From positions 289,172 to 353,171 of the forward strand of contig CAJPFI010000021.1 of assembly GCA_905339295.1 (NCBI GenBank): a stretch of 64,000 nt of DNA, in the 5' to 3' direction. The notes below the pieces were generated by a model. That model was not told the DNA's origin, did not search any database, and saw nothing but the letters and a program-made list of their open reading frames with translations. Every line of letters starts with the position of its first letter. Position 1 is the first letter of the stretch. Position numbers and translations under genes: made by a program. Source of the DNA: Burkholderiales bacterium. GTDB taxonomy: Bacteria; Pseudomonadota; Gammaproteobacteria; Burkholderiales; Casimicrobiaceae. This document shows, one piece after another, positions 29,866 to 38,314 of the stretch.

Positions 29866-30249
29866 CTACTTCGGAACGTCCCCGGCCTTCGATCCCGGCG
29901 CCGCGCCTTCCGTGGTCCCGGCCGGCGCCGCGGGCACGTCCGGCGCCTTGGTGGCCGGCGGCGGGACCCGGTCGAGCACGCTCTTGTCCATCACGGCGGA
30001 CGGCGACCTGTTCGCCGACGCGTACCAGGTGAGCCCGACGCTCGTGAGGAAGAAGACCGACGCGAGGATCGCGGTCGAGTGCGACAGGAAGTTCGACGAG
30101 CCCGCCGAACCGAACACGCTCCCGGCGGAGCCGCTGCCGAACGCGGCTCCCATGTCCGCGCCCTTGCCGTGCTGCAGCAGCACGAGGCCGCAGATTGCCA
30201 CGGCCACGCCGATGTGCAGCATCAGCAGGAAGAATTCCATCGCGTTCAT
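29866..30249 (-). CDS. secG: Preprotein translocase subunit SecG
   Basis: A 127-residue auxiliary subunit of the SecYEG channel with two transmembrane helices (about residues 6-25 and 55-75) joined by a Gly/Ser-rich cytoplasmic loop (GSGSAGSVFGSAGSSNF). The tail is Pro/Ala-rich. ATG 30249 is chosen because GAGGAA lies five bases upstream; a longer in-frame start at 30267 exists. It follows tpiA by 27 bases, a common betaproteobacterial order. Confidence 0.94.
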   Translation of the reverse strand: MNAMEFFLLMLHIGVAVAICGLVLLQHGKGADMGAAFGSGSAGSVFGSAGSSNFLSHSTAILASVFFLTSVGLTWYASANRSPSAVMDKSVLDRVPPPATKAPDVPAAPAGTTEGAAPGSKAGDVPK

Positions 30250-30276
30250 GACGTTCCTCGTCTCCACGTTCGCGCG

Positions 30277-31011
30277 TCAGGCGCGCGCGATCGCCAGCAA
30301 TTCGTTCGCGTCCAGCGACGCGCCGCCCACCAGCCCGCCATCCACGTCAGGCATCGCGTAGAGCGCGGCGGCGTTTCCCGCCCTCACGCTGCCGCCGTAC
30401 AGCACCTTCACGTCGCGCGCGCCTCCGCGGTCGAGCAGGCGCCGCAGCGCCGCGTGCACTTCCTGGGCCTGGTCCGGCGTCGCCGTGCGTCCGGTCCCGA
30501 TCGCCCAGACCGGCTCGTACGCGAGGACGATTCCGGCCACCCCGGCCCCCAGGACATCGACCACCGCGCCAAGCTGGCGTTCCACCACGGCCCCGGTCGT
30601 CCCGCCGTCCCGCTCGGCGGCCGACTCGCCGACGCATACGATCGGTGTGAGCCCGGCCGCCAGGGCCGCGAGCGCCTTCGCGCCGACGTCCCCGTCGCGC
30701 TCGCCATGGTACTGGCGTCGCTCCGAATGCCCGACGATCGCGTACGCGCAACCGAACTCCGCGAGCATCGGTCCCGACACGTCGCCGGTGTAGGCGCCGC
30801 CCGCGTAGGCGCTCACGTCCTGCGCGCCCCACCGGATCTCGCTGCCCGCGAGGGCCTCGCGCGCCTGCGCCAGGTACGGAAACGGCACGCAGACCGCGAC
30901 TGACCGGCCGGGACCCCCGCGCCACCCGCGCGCGAGCGCCGCGAAGCGTCCCGCGTTCTCGGCGAGCCCGCCGTTCATCTTCCAGTTTCCGACGGTGAGC
31001 TTGCCGCGCAT
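30277..31011 (-). CDS. tpiA: Triose-phosphate isomerase
   Basis: A 244-residue TIM-barrel enzyme interconverting dihydroxyacetone phosphate and glyceraldehyde 3-phosphate. Catalytic residues are visible: Lys in GNWKMNGG, His in IVGHSERR, Glu in AYEPVWAIGTG, and the phosphate-binding YGGSV and GGLVGGASL. ATG 31011 starts the family-conserved N-terminus; the longer open frame upstream is not conserved in character. It heads tpiA-secG-tRNA-nuo. Confidence 0.97.
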   Translation of the reverse strand: MRGKLTVGNWKMNGGLAENAGRFAALARGWRGGPGRSVAVCVPFPYLAQAREALAGSEIRWGAQDVSAYAGGAYTGDVSGPMLAEFGCAYAIVGHSERRQYHGERDGDVGAKALAALAAGLTPIVCVGESAAERDGGTTGAVVERQLGAVVDVLGAGVAGIVLAYEPVWAIGTGRTATPDQAQEVHAALRRLLDRGGARDVKVLYGGSVRAGNAAALYAMPDVDGGLVGGASLDANELLAIARA

Positions 31012-31101
31012 GGCCGTTCGTCGCACGCGGGTCGGGCGCGCCGGGGTCGGCGCGGCGCGCCGTCCGCACGCCGGACGGTGCGCGATCCGCAAAACCGCTC
31101 G

Positions 31102-31131
31102 ATTATACCGCGCTGCGGCAGGGCCCGGCAA
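31102..31131 (-). promoter_or_regulatory. Predicted sigma-70 promoter of tpiA-secG-tRNA-Leu-nuo
   Basis: On the minus strand TTGCCG (31126-31131) and a perfect TATAAT (31102-31107) are 18 bases apart, about 90 bases before tpiA and directly after the tctA stop. It is the best promoter match seen in the window. Confidence 0.65.
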
Positions 31132-31138
31132 TCGCGCG

Positions 31139-32626
31139 TCAGGCGCGCGCGACCCGCCTCAGGCGGCGGACGACCGGGGGCAGGAACCAGGCGGCGAGCG
31201 TCAGCACGCCCAGCGTCGCCGCGATCGGCCGCGTGAAGAAGGCGGCGAGGCTCCCGTCGGACTTGATCATCGACGTGATGAAGTTCTCCTCCAGCATGCC
31301 GCCCAGCACGACGCCCAGGATCGCCGGCGCGACCGGGAAGCCGTTGTGCTCGAGGACCCAGGCGGCGACGCCTGCCGCGAGCATCACGCCGACGTCGAAC
31401 GGCGTGTTGTTGATCGCGAACGTCCCGACGATGCAGAACAGCAGGATCACCGGCATCAGGATCTCGCGCGGCACCTTCAGGATCCGCTTGGCGACCTTGA
31501 TGCACAGGAAGCCCAGCGGGATCATGATCAGGTTGGCGACGATGAACAGCAGGAACACCGCGTAGATGTTCTGCGGGTTCTGCGTGAACAGCGTCGGCCC
31601 GGGGTTCATGTTCTTCATGTAGAGGACGCCGATCACGATCGCCGTGATCGAGTCGCCCGGGATCCCGAACACCAGCGCGGGAATCCACGAGCCGGCGAGC
31701 GCGCTGTTGTTCGCGGCGCCGCTCTCGACGATGCCCTCGACGTGGCCCGTGCCGAACTTCTCCGGCTCCTTCGAGGTCTTCTTGCTGATCGCGTAGCTCA
31801 TCCACGCGGCGATGTCCGCGCCGGCGCCCGGCAGCGCGCCGACCAGCGTGCCGACCGTGCTGCCGCGCAGGATCTGCACCGGGTACTTCCTCGCGAGCGC
31901 CCACATGCCGCGGAAGACGTTGCCGATCGGCTGGGTGTCGATCACCGTCCGGGCGCCGACGTGGGTGGCGTAGCGAAGGATCTCCGACAGCGCGAACATG
32001 CCGATCAGCATCGGGATCATCCCGATGCCGCCCATGAGCTCGGTGCTGCCGAAGGTGAAGCGCGGGAAGCCCGCCGGGTTGCCCAGGCCCACGCAGGCGA
32101 CCAGGAGGCCGAGGAGCAGCGACACGACGCCCTTGAGCGGCCGCTCCGACGTGACGACGATCGCGCAGGTGAGCCCGAGGAGCACGAGCCAGAAGTACTC
32201 GAACGACGAGAAGCGCAGCGCGAAATCGGCCAGCATCGGCGCGCAGACGATCAGAACCGCGGTGCCGAACAGCCCGCCGACGGCCGAGAACACGAGGCCG
32301 GCGCCGAGCGCGAGCTCCGCCTGCCCCTTCTTCGTCATCGCGTAGGCCTCGTCGGCGTACGCGGCCGACGCCGGCGTGCCCGGCATCCGCAGCAGGCATC
32401 CGGGGACGTCGCCCGAGAAGATCGCCATCGCGGTCGCCGTCACGATCGCCGCGATCGCGGTGATCGGCGGCATGAAGAAGGTCACCGGCACGAGCAGCGC
32501 GGTCGCCATCGTGGCGGTGAGTCCCGGCACCGCGCCGACGAACAGCCCGAACAGCGACGCGCCGAGCATCACCCACAGCGTCTGCGGCGCGAACACCATC
32601 TCGAACGCGAGGAGCAGTGCATCCAT
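31139..32626 (-). CDS. tctA: Tripartite tricarboxylate transporter, large membrane subunit TctA
   Basis: A 495-residue inner-membrane permease with about 12 helices. Family motifs include GAVPGLTATMATALLVP, VPGCLLRMPGTPASAAYADE and VFGIPGDSITAIVIG, the glycine-proline repeats of TctA. It works with TctB and a periplasmic TctC to take up carboxylates; the substrate is not readable. It is separated from tctB by 265 bases, more than usual. Confidence 0.95.
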   Translation of the reverse strand: MDALLLAFEMVFAPQTLWVMLGASLFGLFVGAVPGLTATMATALLVPVTFFMPPITAIAAIVTATAMAIFSGDVPGCLLRMPGTPASAAYADEAYAMTKKGQAELALGAGLVFSAVGGLFGTAVLIVCAPMLADFALRFSSFEYFWLVLLGLTCAIVVTSERPLKGVVSLLLGLLVACVGLGNPAGFPRFTFGSTELMGGIGMIPMLIGMFALSEILRYATHVGARTVIDTQPIGNVFRGMWALARKYPVQILRGSTVGTLVGALPGAGADIAAWMSYAISKKTSKEPEKFGTGHVEGIVESGAANNSALAGSWIPALVFGIPGDSITAIVIGVLYMKNMNPGPTLFTQNPQNIYAVFLLFIVANLIMIPLGFLCIKVAKRILKVPREILMPVILLFCIVGTFAINNTPFDVGVMLAAGVAAWVLEHNGFPVAPAILGVVLGGMLEENFITSMIKSDGSLAAFFTRPIAATLGVLTLAAWFLPPVVRRLRRVARA

Positions 32627-32770
32627 CGCTCTAGCGTCCCTCTCCGCGGGTCACGACGGCCGGGGAGCGTCCGGGTCGCGCAACGGCGCACGGCGGCCGA
32701 TCGGGCGAGTGCGCGGAACGGGGCGCCGGGGCCTGCCGGCGCCATCGGGGCACTCGCGCCCGGGTGATCG

Positions 32771-32857
32771 CAGGAAACGGGCGCCCTCGGCGCTGCGAAA
32801 CCTCGCCGCAGCGGAAACCCGTGCCGCGGTTCGCGCGCCGACGACACCCGTTTCCTG
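32771..32857. repeat. 11-bp perfect inverted repeat in the tctB-tctA gap
   Basis: CAGGAAACGGG at 32771-32781 and its exact complement CCCGTTTCCTG at 32847-32857 enclose 65 bases. It lies in the 265-base gap (32627-32891), which otherwise shows no convincing gene. It may fold as an intercistronic RNA structure. Confidence 0.5.
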
Positions 32858-32891
32858 AGCCCCGCGAGCGTCCCGATCGCATCGACGGGCC

Positions 32892-33365
32892 CTAGAACGC
32901 GAACGGCGTGAGGACGCCCCAGGGAAGCGGGACGCGAAGGAGCTTGTAGAACGCGAACCAGATGGCCAGCGTCGCGACGATCGCGATGATCGCCGCGAGC
33001 GGCGCGCGCACGCCGAAGGTCACGCACAGCGCGAACAGGATCGCCGGGCCGACGATCAGGAAGCCGACGACCTCGGCGAGCGCGATGTAGACGGCGACCG
33101 CGGCGATGACCGCGAGGAACGCCGCCACGTGCCGCTTCGACCGCGTCCAGCGCTCGGCGGCGATCCACGGTTGCGACGCCCGGTGCCGCAACCCGCTCAG
33201 GACCAGGAGGAACCCGCAGATGCCCAGCGCCGCGGCGACCAGCCCCGGGAACAGCGCGGGGCCGACCTGCTGGCCGGGAATGGTCGGGAACGCCTGCACG
33301 TGCACGACGATCGCGAGCGCGATCACGACCAGGATCGCGCCGAAGACGGCGTCGTTGAACTTCAT
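32892..33365 (-). CDS. tctB: Tripartite tricarboxylate transporter, small membrane subunit TctB
   Basis: A 157-residue protein with four hydrophobic helices, of the TctB family (FPTIPGQQVGPALFPGLVA near residues 26-44 is the typical first periplasmic loop). It lies between tctC (97 bases upstream) and tctA. Confidence 0.92.
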   Translation of the reverse strand: MKFNDAVFGAILVVIALAIVVHVQAFPTIPGQQVGPALFPGLVAAALGICGFLLVLSGLRHRASQPWIAAERWTRSKRHVAAFLAVIAAVAVYIALAEVVGFLIVGPAILFALCVTFGVRAPLAAIIAIVATLAIWFAFYKLLRVPLPWGVLTPFAF

Positions 33366-33462
33366 CCTGCCGCGGGCGCGGGGACGGCCGCCTCCGGCGG
33401 CCGTCCCGGATCACGCGCGCGGCTGCCCGCCAGCGCGGGGAGGACGATCGCGCGAGCGATCG

Positions 33463-34422
33463 TCACTTGGCGAGCCCGAGCGCCTTCATCACCTCGCCCA
33501 TGCTCCGGTCGCCCTTCGCCATGTAGGCGGCGAAATCGCCCTGCGCGGCCCATTCGGTGCCGTACCCTTTCGAGGTGGCGAAATCCTTGAACTCCTTGCT
33601 GTCCCAGATCTTCTTGATCGTCGCGACGAGCTTCTGCTCGACGTCCCTCGGCAGGCCCTTCGGGCCGGCGATGCCGCGCCACGCGGACACGGTCCAGTCG
33701 CTGCCGGCCGCCTGCTTCATCGTCGGGACGTTCGGGAACAGCGCGGAGGGCTTCGTGTCCATCACCGCGAGCGGCTTCGCCTTGCCGGCATCGATCAGCG
33801 CGCGCGCCTCGGGCAGCGAGCAGGTCACGACGTCGACGCCGCCGGCGACGAGATCCTGCATCGCCGGTGCTGCGCCGTTCGACGGCACCCACGGAATCGC
33901 GGTCTGCGGAATCTTCGCGTCGTTCATCAGCCCGGCCAGCGCGAGGTGCCAGATGCCGCCCTGGCCGGTGCCCGACGCCTTGAGCTTGCCGGGGTTCGCC
34001 TTCGCGTAGTCGAGCACTTCCTTCACCGACTTGTACGGCGAGTCGGCGCGGACGGTAAAGCCGGCCGGGTCGGCGTTGACCAGCGCGAGCGGCGTGTACG
34101 ACGTCGGGTTGAGCGCGGTCAGGCCCTGCCAGTGCATCATCGAGATCTCGACGGTGATCATGCCCACCGTGTAGCCGTCGGCCGGCGCCTGTGCGATCGC
34201 GCTGTGGCCGACCACGCCGCCGCCGCCGGTGCGGTTGACGACGTTGACCGGCTGGCCGAGTTCCTTCTCCATCATCGCCGCGAAGTAGCGCGCCGTCGTG
34301 TCGGTGCCGCCGCCCGCGCCCCACGGGACGACGAACGTGATCGGGCGCTCGGGATAGGCCGCGGCGGCGGCGCCGGCGGAAACGGCGAGCGCGAGGGCGA
34401 TCGCGCGGACCAGGGTCTTCAT
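33463..34422 (-). CDS. tctC: Tripartite tricarboxylate transporter, periplasmic binding protein TctC (Bug family)
   Basis: A 319-residue secreted binding protein. Signal peptide about residues 1-21 ends in SAGAAAAA. The mature part starts YPERPITFVVPWGAGGGTD, the hallmark of Bug/TctC receptors that bind carboxylates through water-mediated contacts. First gene of tctC-tctB-tctA. GGAGGA lies shortly before the ATG. Confidence 0.96.
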   Translation of the reverse strand: MKTLVRAIALALAVSAGAAAAAYPERPITFVVPWGAGGGTDTTARYFAAMMEKELGQPVNVVNRTGGGGVVGHSAIAQAPADGYTVGMITVEISMMHWQGLTALNPTSYTPLALVNADPAGFTVRADSPYKSVKEVLDYAKANPGKLKASGTGQGGIWHLALAGLMNDAKIPQTAIPWVPSNGAAPAMQDLVAGGVDVVTCSLPEARALIDAGKAKPLAVMDTKPSALFPNVPTMKQAAGSDWTVSAWRGIAGPKGLPRDVEQKLVATIKKIWDSKEFKDFATSKGYGTEWAAQGDFAAYMAKGDRSMGEVMKALGLAK

Positions 34423-34520
34423 CGGGTGCTCCTCCAGTGAGTGTCGGGCCCGTCCCCCGGATCGTCGCTCCCCGGGGTCGCGGGCAACCCGCTGACGTTA
34501 GCGCACGGCGGGAACGGCGG

Positions 34521-35214
34521 TCAAGTGGCCAGACCAGTTTCCGGTCCGGGCGCGCGTGCGCGCGCATGCGTTGCGATCGCGGAGGCCCCCTGCGCCAGGT
34601 CGCGCTCGGGGCGCGAGCAGCCGATGCGGCTCGAGCGTCGCCTCGTCCATGAAGAGCGTTCGTTTCCCTTCGACCTGCAGGCTGCCGCCCTTGCGCCGGC
34701 CGCCCGTGGCAGCGAACGAATTCGACGCCCTTGCCGGGATCGTCGACCGCGACCGAGTATCCGAGCGTCGCGAACGCGTCCGCGACCCGTCGCGTGAACG
34801 CCGGCTCGCGCGTCGTGCCCCGCGGTCGCCCGGCACGACGTCCGCCCGCTCGCGCCCCGGATCGTCCGACAGCGCGTCACCCACCGCCCGCGTCGAGCGG
34901 CGGTTGACGTGTCACGCGGCGCCGAACGCGCGATGGCGCTCGTCGAGCGCGCCCGCGACCGCGTCGTGGTACGGATGCCGGCATTCGCGTATGCGGCGCA
35001 GGACCTCGTCGACGCCGGGCGTGCGCGCGTACATCGACACGCCGCCGCGCGCGAGGCGCCAGACGAGCCCGATGCCGAGCTCGGCCTCGCGCACGAACGC
35101 CCGTGGGGCGACATGGCCGACGGCGTCCGGACAGTCGTCGCAGGCATGCGGCGATTCGGGCACGAGCGGCGCGGGTGCGCCACGCGGGTCGTGCCGCGTG
35201 CAGGGCCGACTCAT
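34521..35214 (-). pseudogene. N-formylglutamate amidohydrolase family pseudogene
   Basis: Read across frames, the minus strand gives the family pattern in order: APLVPESPH near the start, LGIGLVWRLARGGVSMYAR, RECRHPYHDAVAGALDERH, a stop where tryptophan is expected before HVNRRS, then ADVVPGD, GYSVAVDDPGKGVEFVR, SLQVEGKRTLFMDEATLEPH and RDLAQGASAIATHARARA. Damage: a TGA at 34912-34914, frameshifts near 34820, 34690 and 34610, and an internal loss of about 60-80 residues near 35080. The ATG (35214) overlaps the dppF stop, so it was once the last cistron of that operon. Intact relatives hydrolyse N-formylglutamate in histidine degradation. Assigned by motif recall, not by search. Confidence 0.75.
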
Positions 35215-36227
35215 CCGGACGGCGCGGCGCCCGCGCCGTTCAGCCAGCACGCCGCCGTGCGGCCCGGCGCGATCTCGACGAGCGGCGGCGCGGCCTCGCG
35301 GCAACGCGCCATCGCATGCGGGCAGCGCGGATGGAAGTGACACCCGGAAGGCGGGTCGAGCGGGGACGGGATCTCGCCCTTCACGGGGACGTAGGCGCGC
35401 TTGCGCGCCTCGACGCGGCCGACGCCGGCGAGCAGCGCCCGCGTGTACGGGTGCGCGGGCGCGGCGAACAGCTCGACCGACGGTCCGTGCTCGACGACGC
35501 GACCCAGGTACATGATGACGACGCGGTCGCTCATGTGCCGGACGACGCCGAGGTCGTGGCTGATGAAAAGGTAGGTGAGCGAAAGCGCGCGCCGGAGCTC
35601 CATGAACAGGTTGAGCACCTGCGCCTGGATCGACACGTCCAGCGCGGCGACCGACTCGTCGCAGACCAGGAACCCGGGGTCCACCGCGAGGGCGCGCGCG
35701 ATGCCGATGCGCGCGCGCTGTCCGCCCGAGAACTGGTGCGGGAAGCGGCGCATCATCGTCGGGTCGAGGCCGACGCGATTGAGCTGCAGCCCCACGTACT
35801 CCACCTGCTGACGACGCCCGATGATGCCGTGCGCGACCGGGGCCTCGCCGACGATGTCGACGACGCGCATGCGCGGGTTGAGCGACGCGTAGGGATCCTG
35901 GAAGATCATCTGCATGCGCAGCTGCTGCCTGCGCGCGGCCGCCGGCGCGAGGCCGTCGATCGGCTCGCCGCGCCAGCGCCGCTCGCCTTCGGTGAGAGGG
36001 ATGAGGCCCACCGCGAGGCGCCCGAGCGTCGACTTGCCGCAGCCCGACTCGCCCACCAGCCCGACGACCTCGCCCGGCGCGATCGCGAGGTCCACGCGGT
36101 CGACCGCGTGCACGACTTCCTCGCGCACGCCGGCGCCGGCGAAATTGGCGATCCGCTCGGCGAGGTCGAGCGACTTCACGAAGCGCTTCGACACGCCCCG
36201 GAGCTCGACCAGCGGCGACGCGGTCAC
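35211..36227 (-). CDS. Peptide/nickel-type ABC transporter ATP-binding protein (DppF/OppF class)
   Basis: A 338-residue cytoplasmic ATPase: Walker A GESGCGKST, Q-loop region MIFQDPYASLNPRM, signature FSGGQRARIGIARAL, Walker B FLVCDESVAALD, switch His in FISHDLGVV. The C-terminal oligopeptide-transporter extension contains the cysteine-bearing GCHFHPRCPHAMARC. The start is taken as GTG 36227, which overlaps the dppD stop (GTGA); earlier in-frame GTGs exist at 36233 and 36239. The gene lies at the end of a dppB-C-D-F type set and overlaps the pseudogene downstream. Confidence 0.93.
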   Translation of the reverse strand: MTASPLVELRGVSKRFVKSLDLAERIANFAGAGVREEVVHAVDRVDLAIAPGEVVGLVGESGCGKSTLGRLAVGLIPLTEGERRWRGEPIDGLAPAAARRQQLRMQMIFQDPYASLNPRMRVVDIVGEAPVAHGIIGRRQQVEYVGLQLNRVGLDPTMMRRFPHQFSGGQRARIGIARALAVDPGFLVCDESVAALDVSIQAQVLNLFMELRRALSLTYLFISHDLGVVRHMSDRVVIMYLGRVVEHGPSVELFAAPAHPYTRALLAGVGRVEARKRAYVPVKGEIPSPLDPPSGCHFHPRCPHAMARCREAAPPLVEIAPGRTAACWLNGAGAAPSG

Positions 36228-37207
36228 GGACACGGCCACGGCACGAGCGGATGATGGCAGCGCGCGCCGCGGCCCGGATCGCCGCCGGCGACGCGCATCG
36301 GCGGCGCCTCGCCGCACGCGCCGTCGGCGCGGTCGCAGCGCTCGCGGAACGCGCATGCGTCCGGCAGGTCGACGAGCGACGGCGTCATCCCCGCGATCTG
36401 CCTCAGGCGCGCGCCGCGCGCGTTGCGCGACGGGACGCTGTCGAGCAGCCCCTGCGTGTACGGGTGCAGCGGCGCGTCGAGCACCTGCGCGGTCGTCCCC
36501 TGCTCGACGATGCGGCCCGCGTACATCACGCACACGCGGTCGGCGAGCCCGGCGACCACCGACAGGTCGTGCGTGATCCAGACGAGCGCCGTGCCGGCCT
36601 CCCTCGCGAGCTTCTGTATCTCGTAGAGGATCTGCCCCTGGATCGTGACGTCGAGCGCCGTCGTGGGCTCGTCGGCGATGACGAGGTCCGGGCCATTGAG
36701 CAGCGCGATCGCGATCGCGACGCGCTGCCGCATGCCGCCGGAGAACTGGTGCGGATAGGCCCTGAGTCGCTCGTCCGGCGACGGGATGCCCACGCGCCCG
36801 AGCGCGTCGCGCGCGCGCTCGAGCGCGGTCGCCCGGCTCACGTCGTCGTGCGCGAGGATCGCCTCGGTCATCTGCCGGTCGATGCGCAGCACCGGGTTCA
36901 GCGTCATCATCGGATCCTGGAAGATCATCGCCATCCGGTTGCCGCGCAGCCTGCGCATCGACTCGGCGTCGAGCTCCCTGATCTCGCGCCCGTCGAGCCG
37001 GATCGATCCCGCGACGATGCGCCCCGGTGGGTCGACCAGCCCCATGATCGAGTAGCCGGTGATCGACTTGCCGGAGCCGGACTCGCCGACGAGGCCGAGC
37101 ACCTCGCCGCGGTCCACGGCGAAGCTCACGTCGTCGACCGCCTTCACGACGCCCGCTCTCGTGAAGAAGTGCGTGCGCAGTCCCTCGACCTGCAGCAGCG
37201 GGGTCAT
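36224..37207 (-). CDS. Peptide/nickel-type ABC transporter ATP-binding protein (DppD/OppD class)
   Basis: A 327-residue ATPase: Walker [22 protein letters not shown], signature [15 protein letters not shown], Walker [13 protein letters not shown], switch His in WITHDLSVV, and a C-terminal cysteine-containing extension ([14 protein letters not shown]) typical of DppD/OppD. ATG 37207 starts the conserved [11 protein letters not shown] 154-base gap separates it from dppC and holds no gene. Confidence 0.94.
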   Translation of the reverse strand: MTPLLQVEGLRTHFFTRAGVVKAVDDVSFAVDRGEVLGLVGESGSGKSITGYSIMGLVDPPGRIVAGSIRLDGREIRELDAESMRRLRGNRMAMIFQDPMMTLNPVLRIDRQMTEAILAHDDVSRATALERARDALGRVGIPSPDERLRAYPHQFSGGMRQRVAIAIALLNGPDLVIADEPTTALDVTIQGQILYEIQKLAREAGTALVWITHDLSVVAGLADRVCVMYAGRIVEQGTTAQVLDAPLHPYTQGLLDSVPSRNARGARLRQIAGMTPSLVDLPDACAFRERCDRADGACGEAPPMRVAGGDPGRGARCHHPLVPWPCP

Positions 37208-37361
37208 CGCCGTTCCCCGGCCGATCGCGCCGCGACATCGCGCGTCCCGACCCGACCGAGGGGGCACCGCGCGGGGAACGTCCCGGCGGGGCTCCCACGG
37301 GGGACGGCGCGCACGCCGGGCGGCCCCGCCTTCGCGGGGGCGACGCCGCGTTCACCCCCGC

Positions 37362-38273
37362 TCACCGCTGCAGCCTCGGGTTCAGCACGTCGCGCAGCTG
37401 GTCGGCGACGAGGTTGATGCTCACGATGGTCAGGAGCAGCGCGATGCCCGGGAAGAAGCTGATCCAGTACTTGCCGGACAGCAGGTACTGGTAGCCGTTG
37501 GCGATCAGGAGGCCGAGCGACGGCTCGGTGATCGGGAGGCCGAGGCCCAGGAACGAGAGCGTCGCCTCGAGCGCGATCGCCGCGGCGACCTGCACGGTCG
37601 CCACGACGATCAGCGGCGGCAGGCAGTTGGGCAGCAGGTGGCGGAACACGATGCGCGCGGGCGAGAGCGCGAGGCAGCGCGCCGCCTCGACGTACTCCTT
37701 GCGCTTCTCGACCAGTGCCGCGCCGCGCACCGTGCGCGCGTAGTACGCCCACTGGATGGTGACGAGCGCCGCGATCACCTTGCCGGTCCCCTGCCCCAGC
37801 ACCGCGATCAGGATCAGCGCGATCAGGATCGCCGGGAACGACAGCTGGATGTCGACGATCCGCATCACGACGGTTTCGACGCGACCGCCGAGGTACGCGG
37901 CCGCGAGTCCGGCCGCGAGCCCGATCGCCAGCGCGAGCACGGTCGAGGCCGCGCCGACCGCGAGCGAGATGCGCAGCCCGTAGAAGATCGCCGACAGCAT
38001 GTCGCGACCCTGGTCGTCGGTGCCGAGCCAGAACGTCCCGCCGGAGGCCGACGCCGCGCCCGGCGGCAGCCGGCTGTCCATCACGTCGATCTGCGCGAGG
38101 TCGTAGGGATTCTGCGGAGAGATCGCCGGCGCGAAGACGGCAAAGACCACGAGGGTGCACAGCAGCCCGAAGCCGAACGCGGCGACCGGGTTCGCGAAGA
38201 AGTCGCCGGCGACGCGGCGCAGCGGCGACTGGGCCGCCCGCGACGCGGGTGCCGGGGCCGGGTCGGCGTTCAT
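37362..38273 (-). CDS. Peptide/nickel-type ABC transporter permease (DppC/OppC class)
   Basis: A 303-residue permease with an N-terminal OppC extension, about six helices and the cytoplasmic EAA-like coupling loop EAARCLALSPARIVFRHLLPN. The segment GTDDQGRDMLSAIFYGLRISL is the usual OppC start of the core domain. It lies 41 bases after dppB. Confidence 0.93.
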   Translation of the reverse strand: MNADPAPAPASRAAQSPLRRVAGDFFANPVAAFGFGLLCTLVVFAVFAPAISPQNPYDLAQIDVMDSRLPPGAASASGGTFWLGTDDQGRDMLSAIFYGLRISLAVGAASTVLALAIGLAAGLAAAYLGGRVETVVMRIVDIQLSFPAILIALILIAVLGQGTGKVIAALVTIQWAYYARTVRGAALVEKRKEYVEAARCLALSPARIVFRHLLPNCLPPLIVVATVQVAAAIALEATLSFLGLGLPITEPSLGLLIANGYQYLLSGKYWISFFPGIALLLTIVSINLVADQLRDVLNPRLQR

Positions 38274-38314
38274 CCGCCGGATCCGCCGGGTCGCGATGGC
38301 ACGCGCGGCAACGC

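Noticed and set aside
34912..34914. In-frame TGA considered as selenocysteine or recoded codon
   Set aside because: Three frameshifts and an internal deletion in the same gene, and the homologous residue is Trp; this is a pseudogene.
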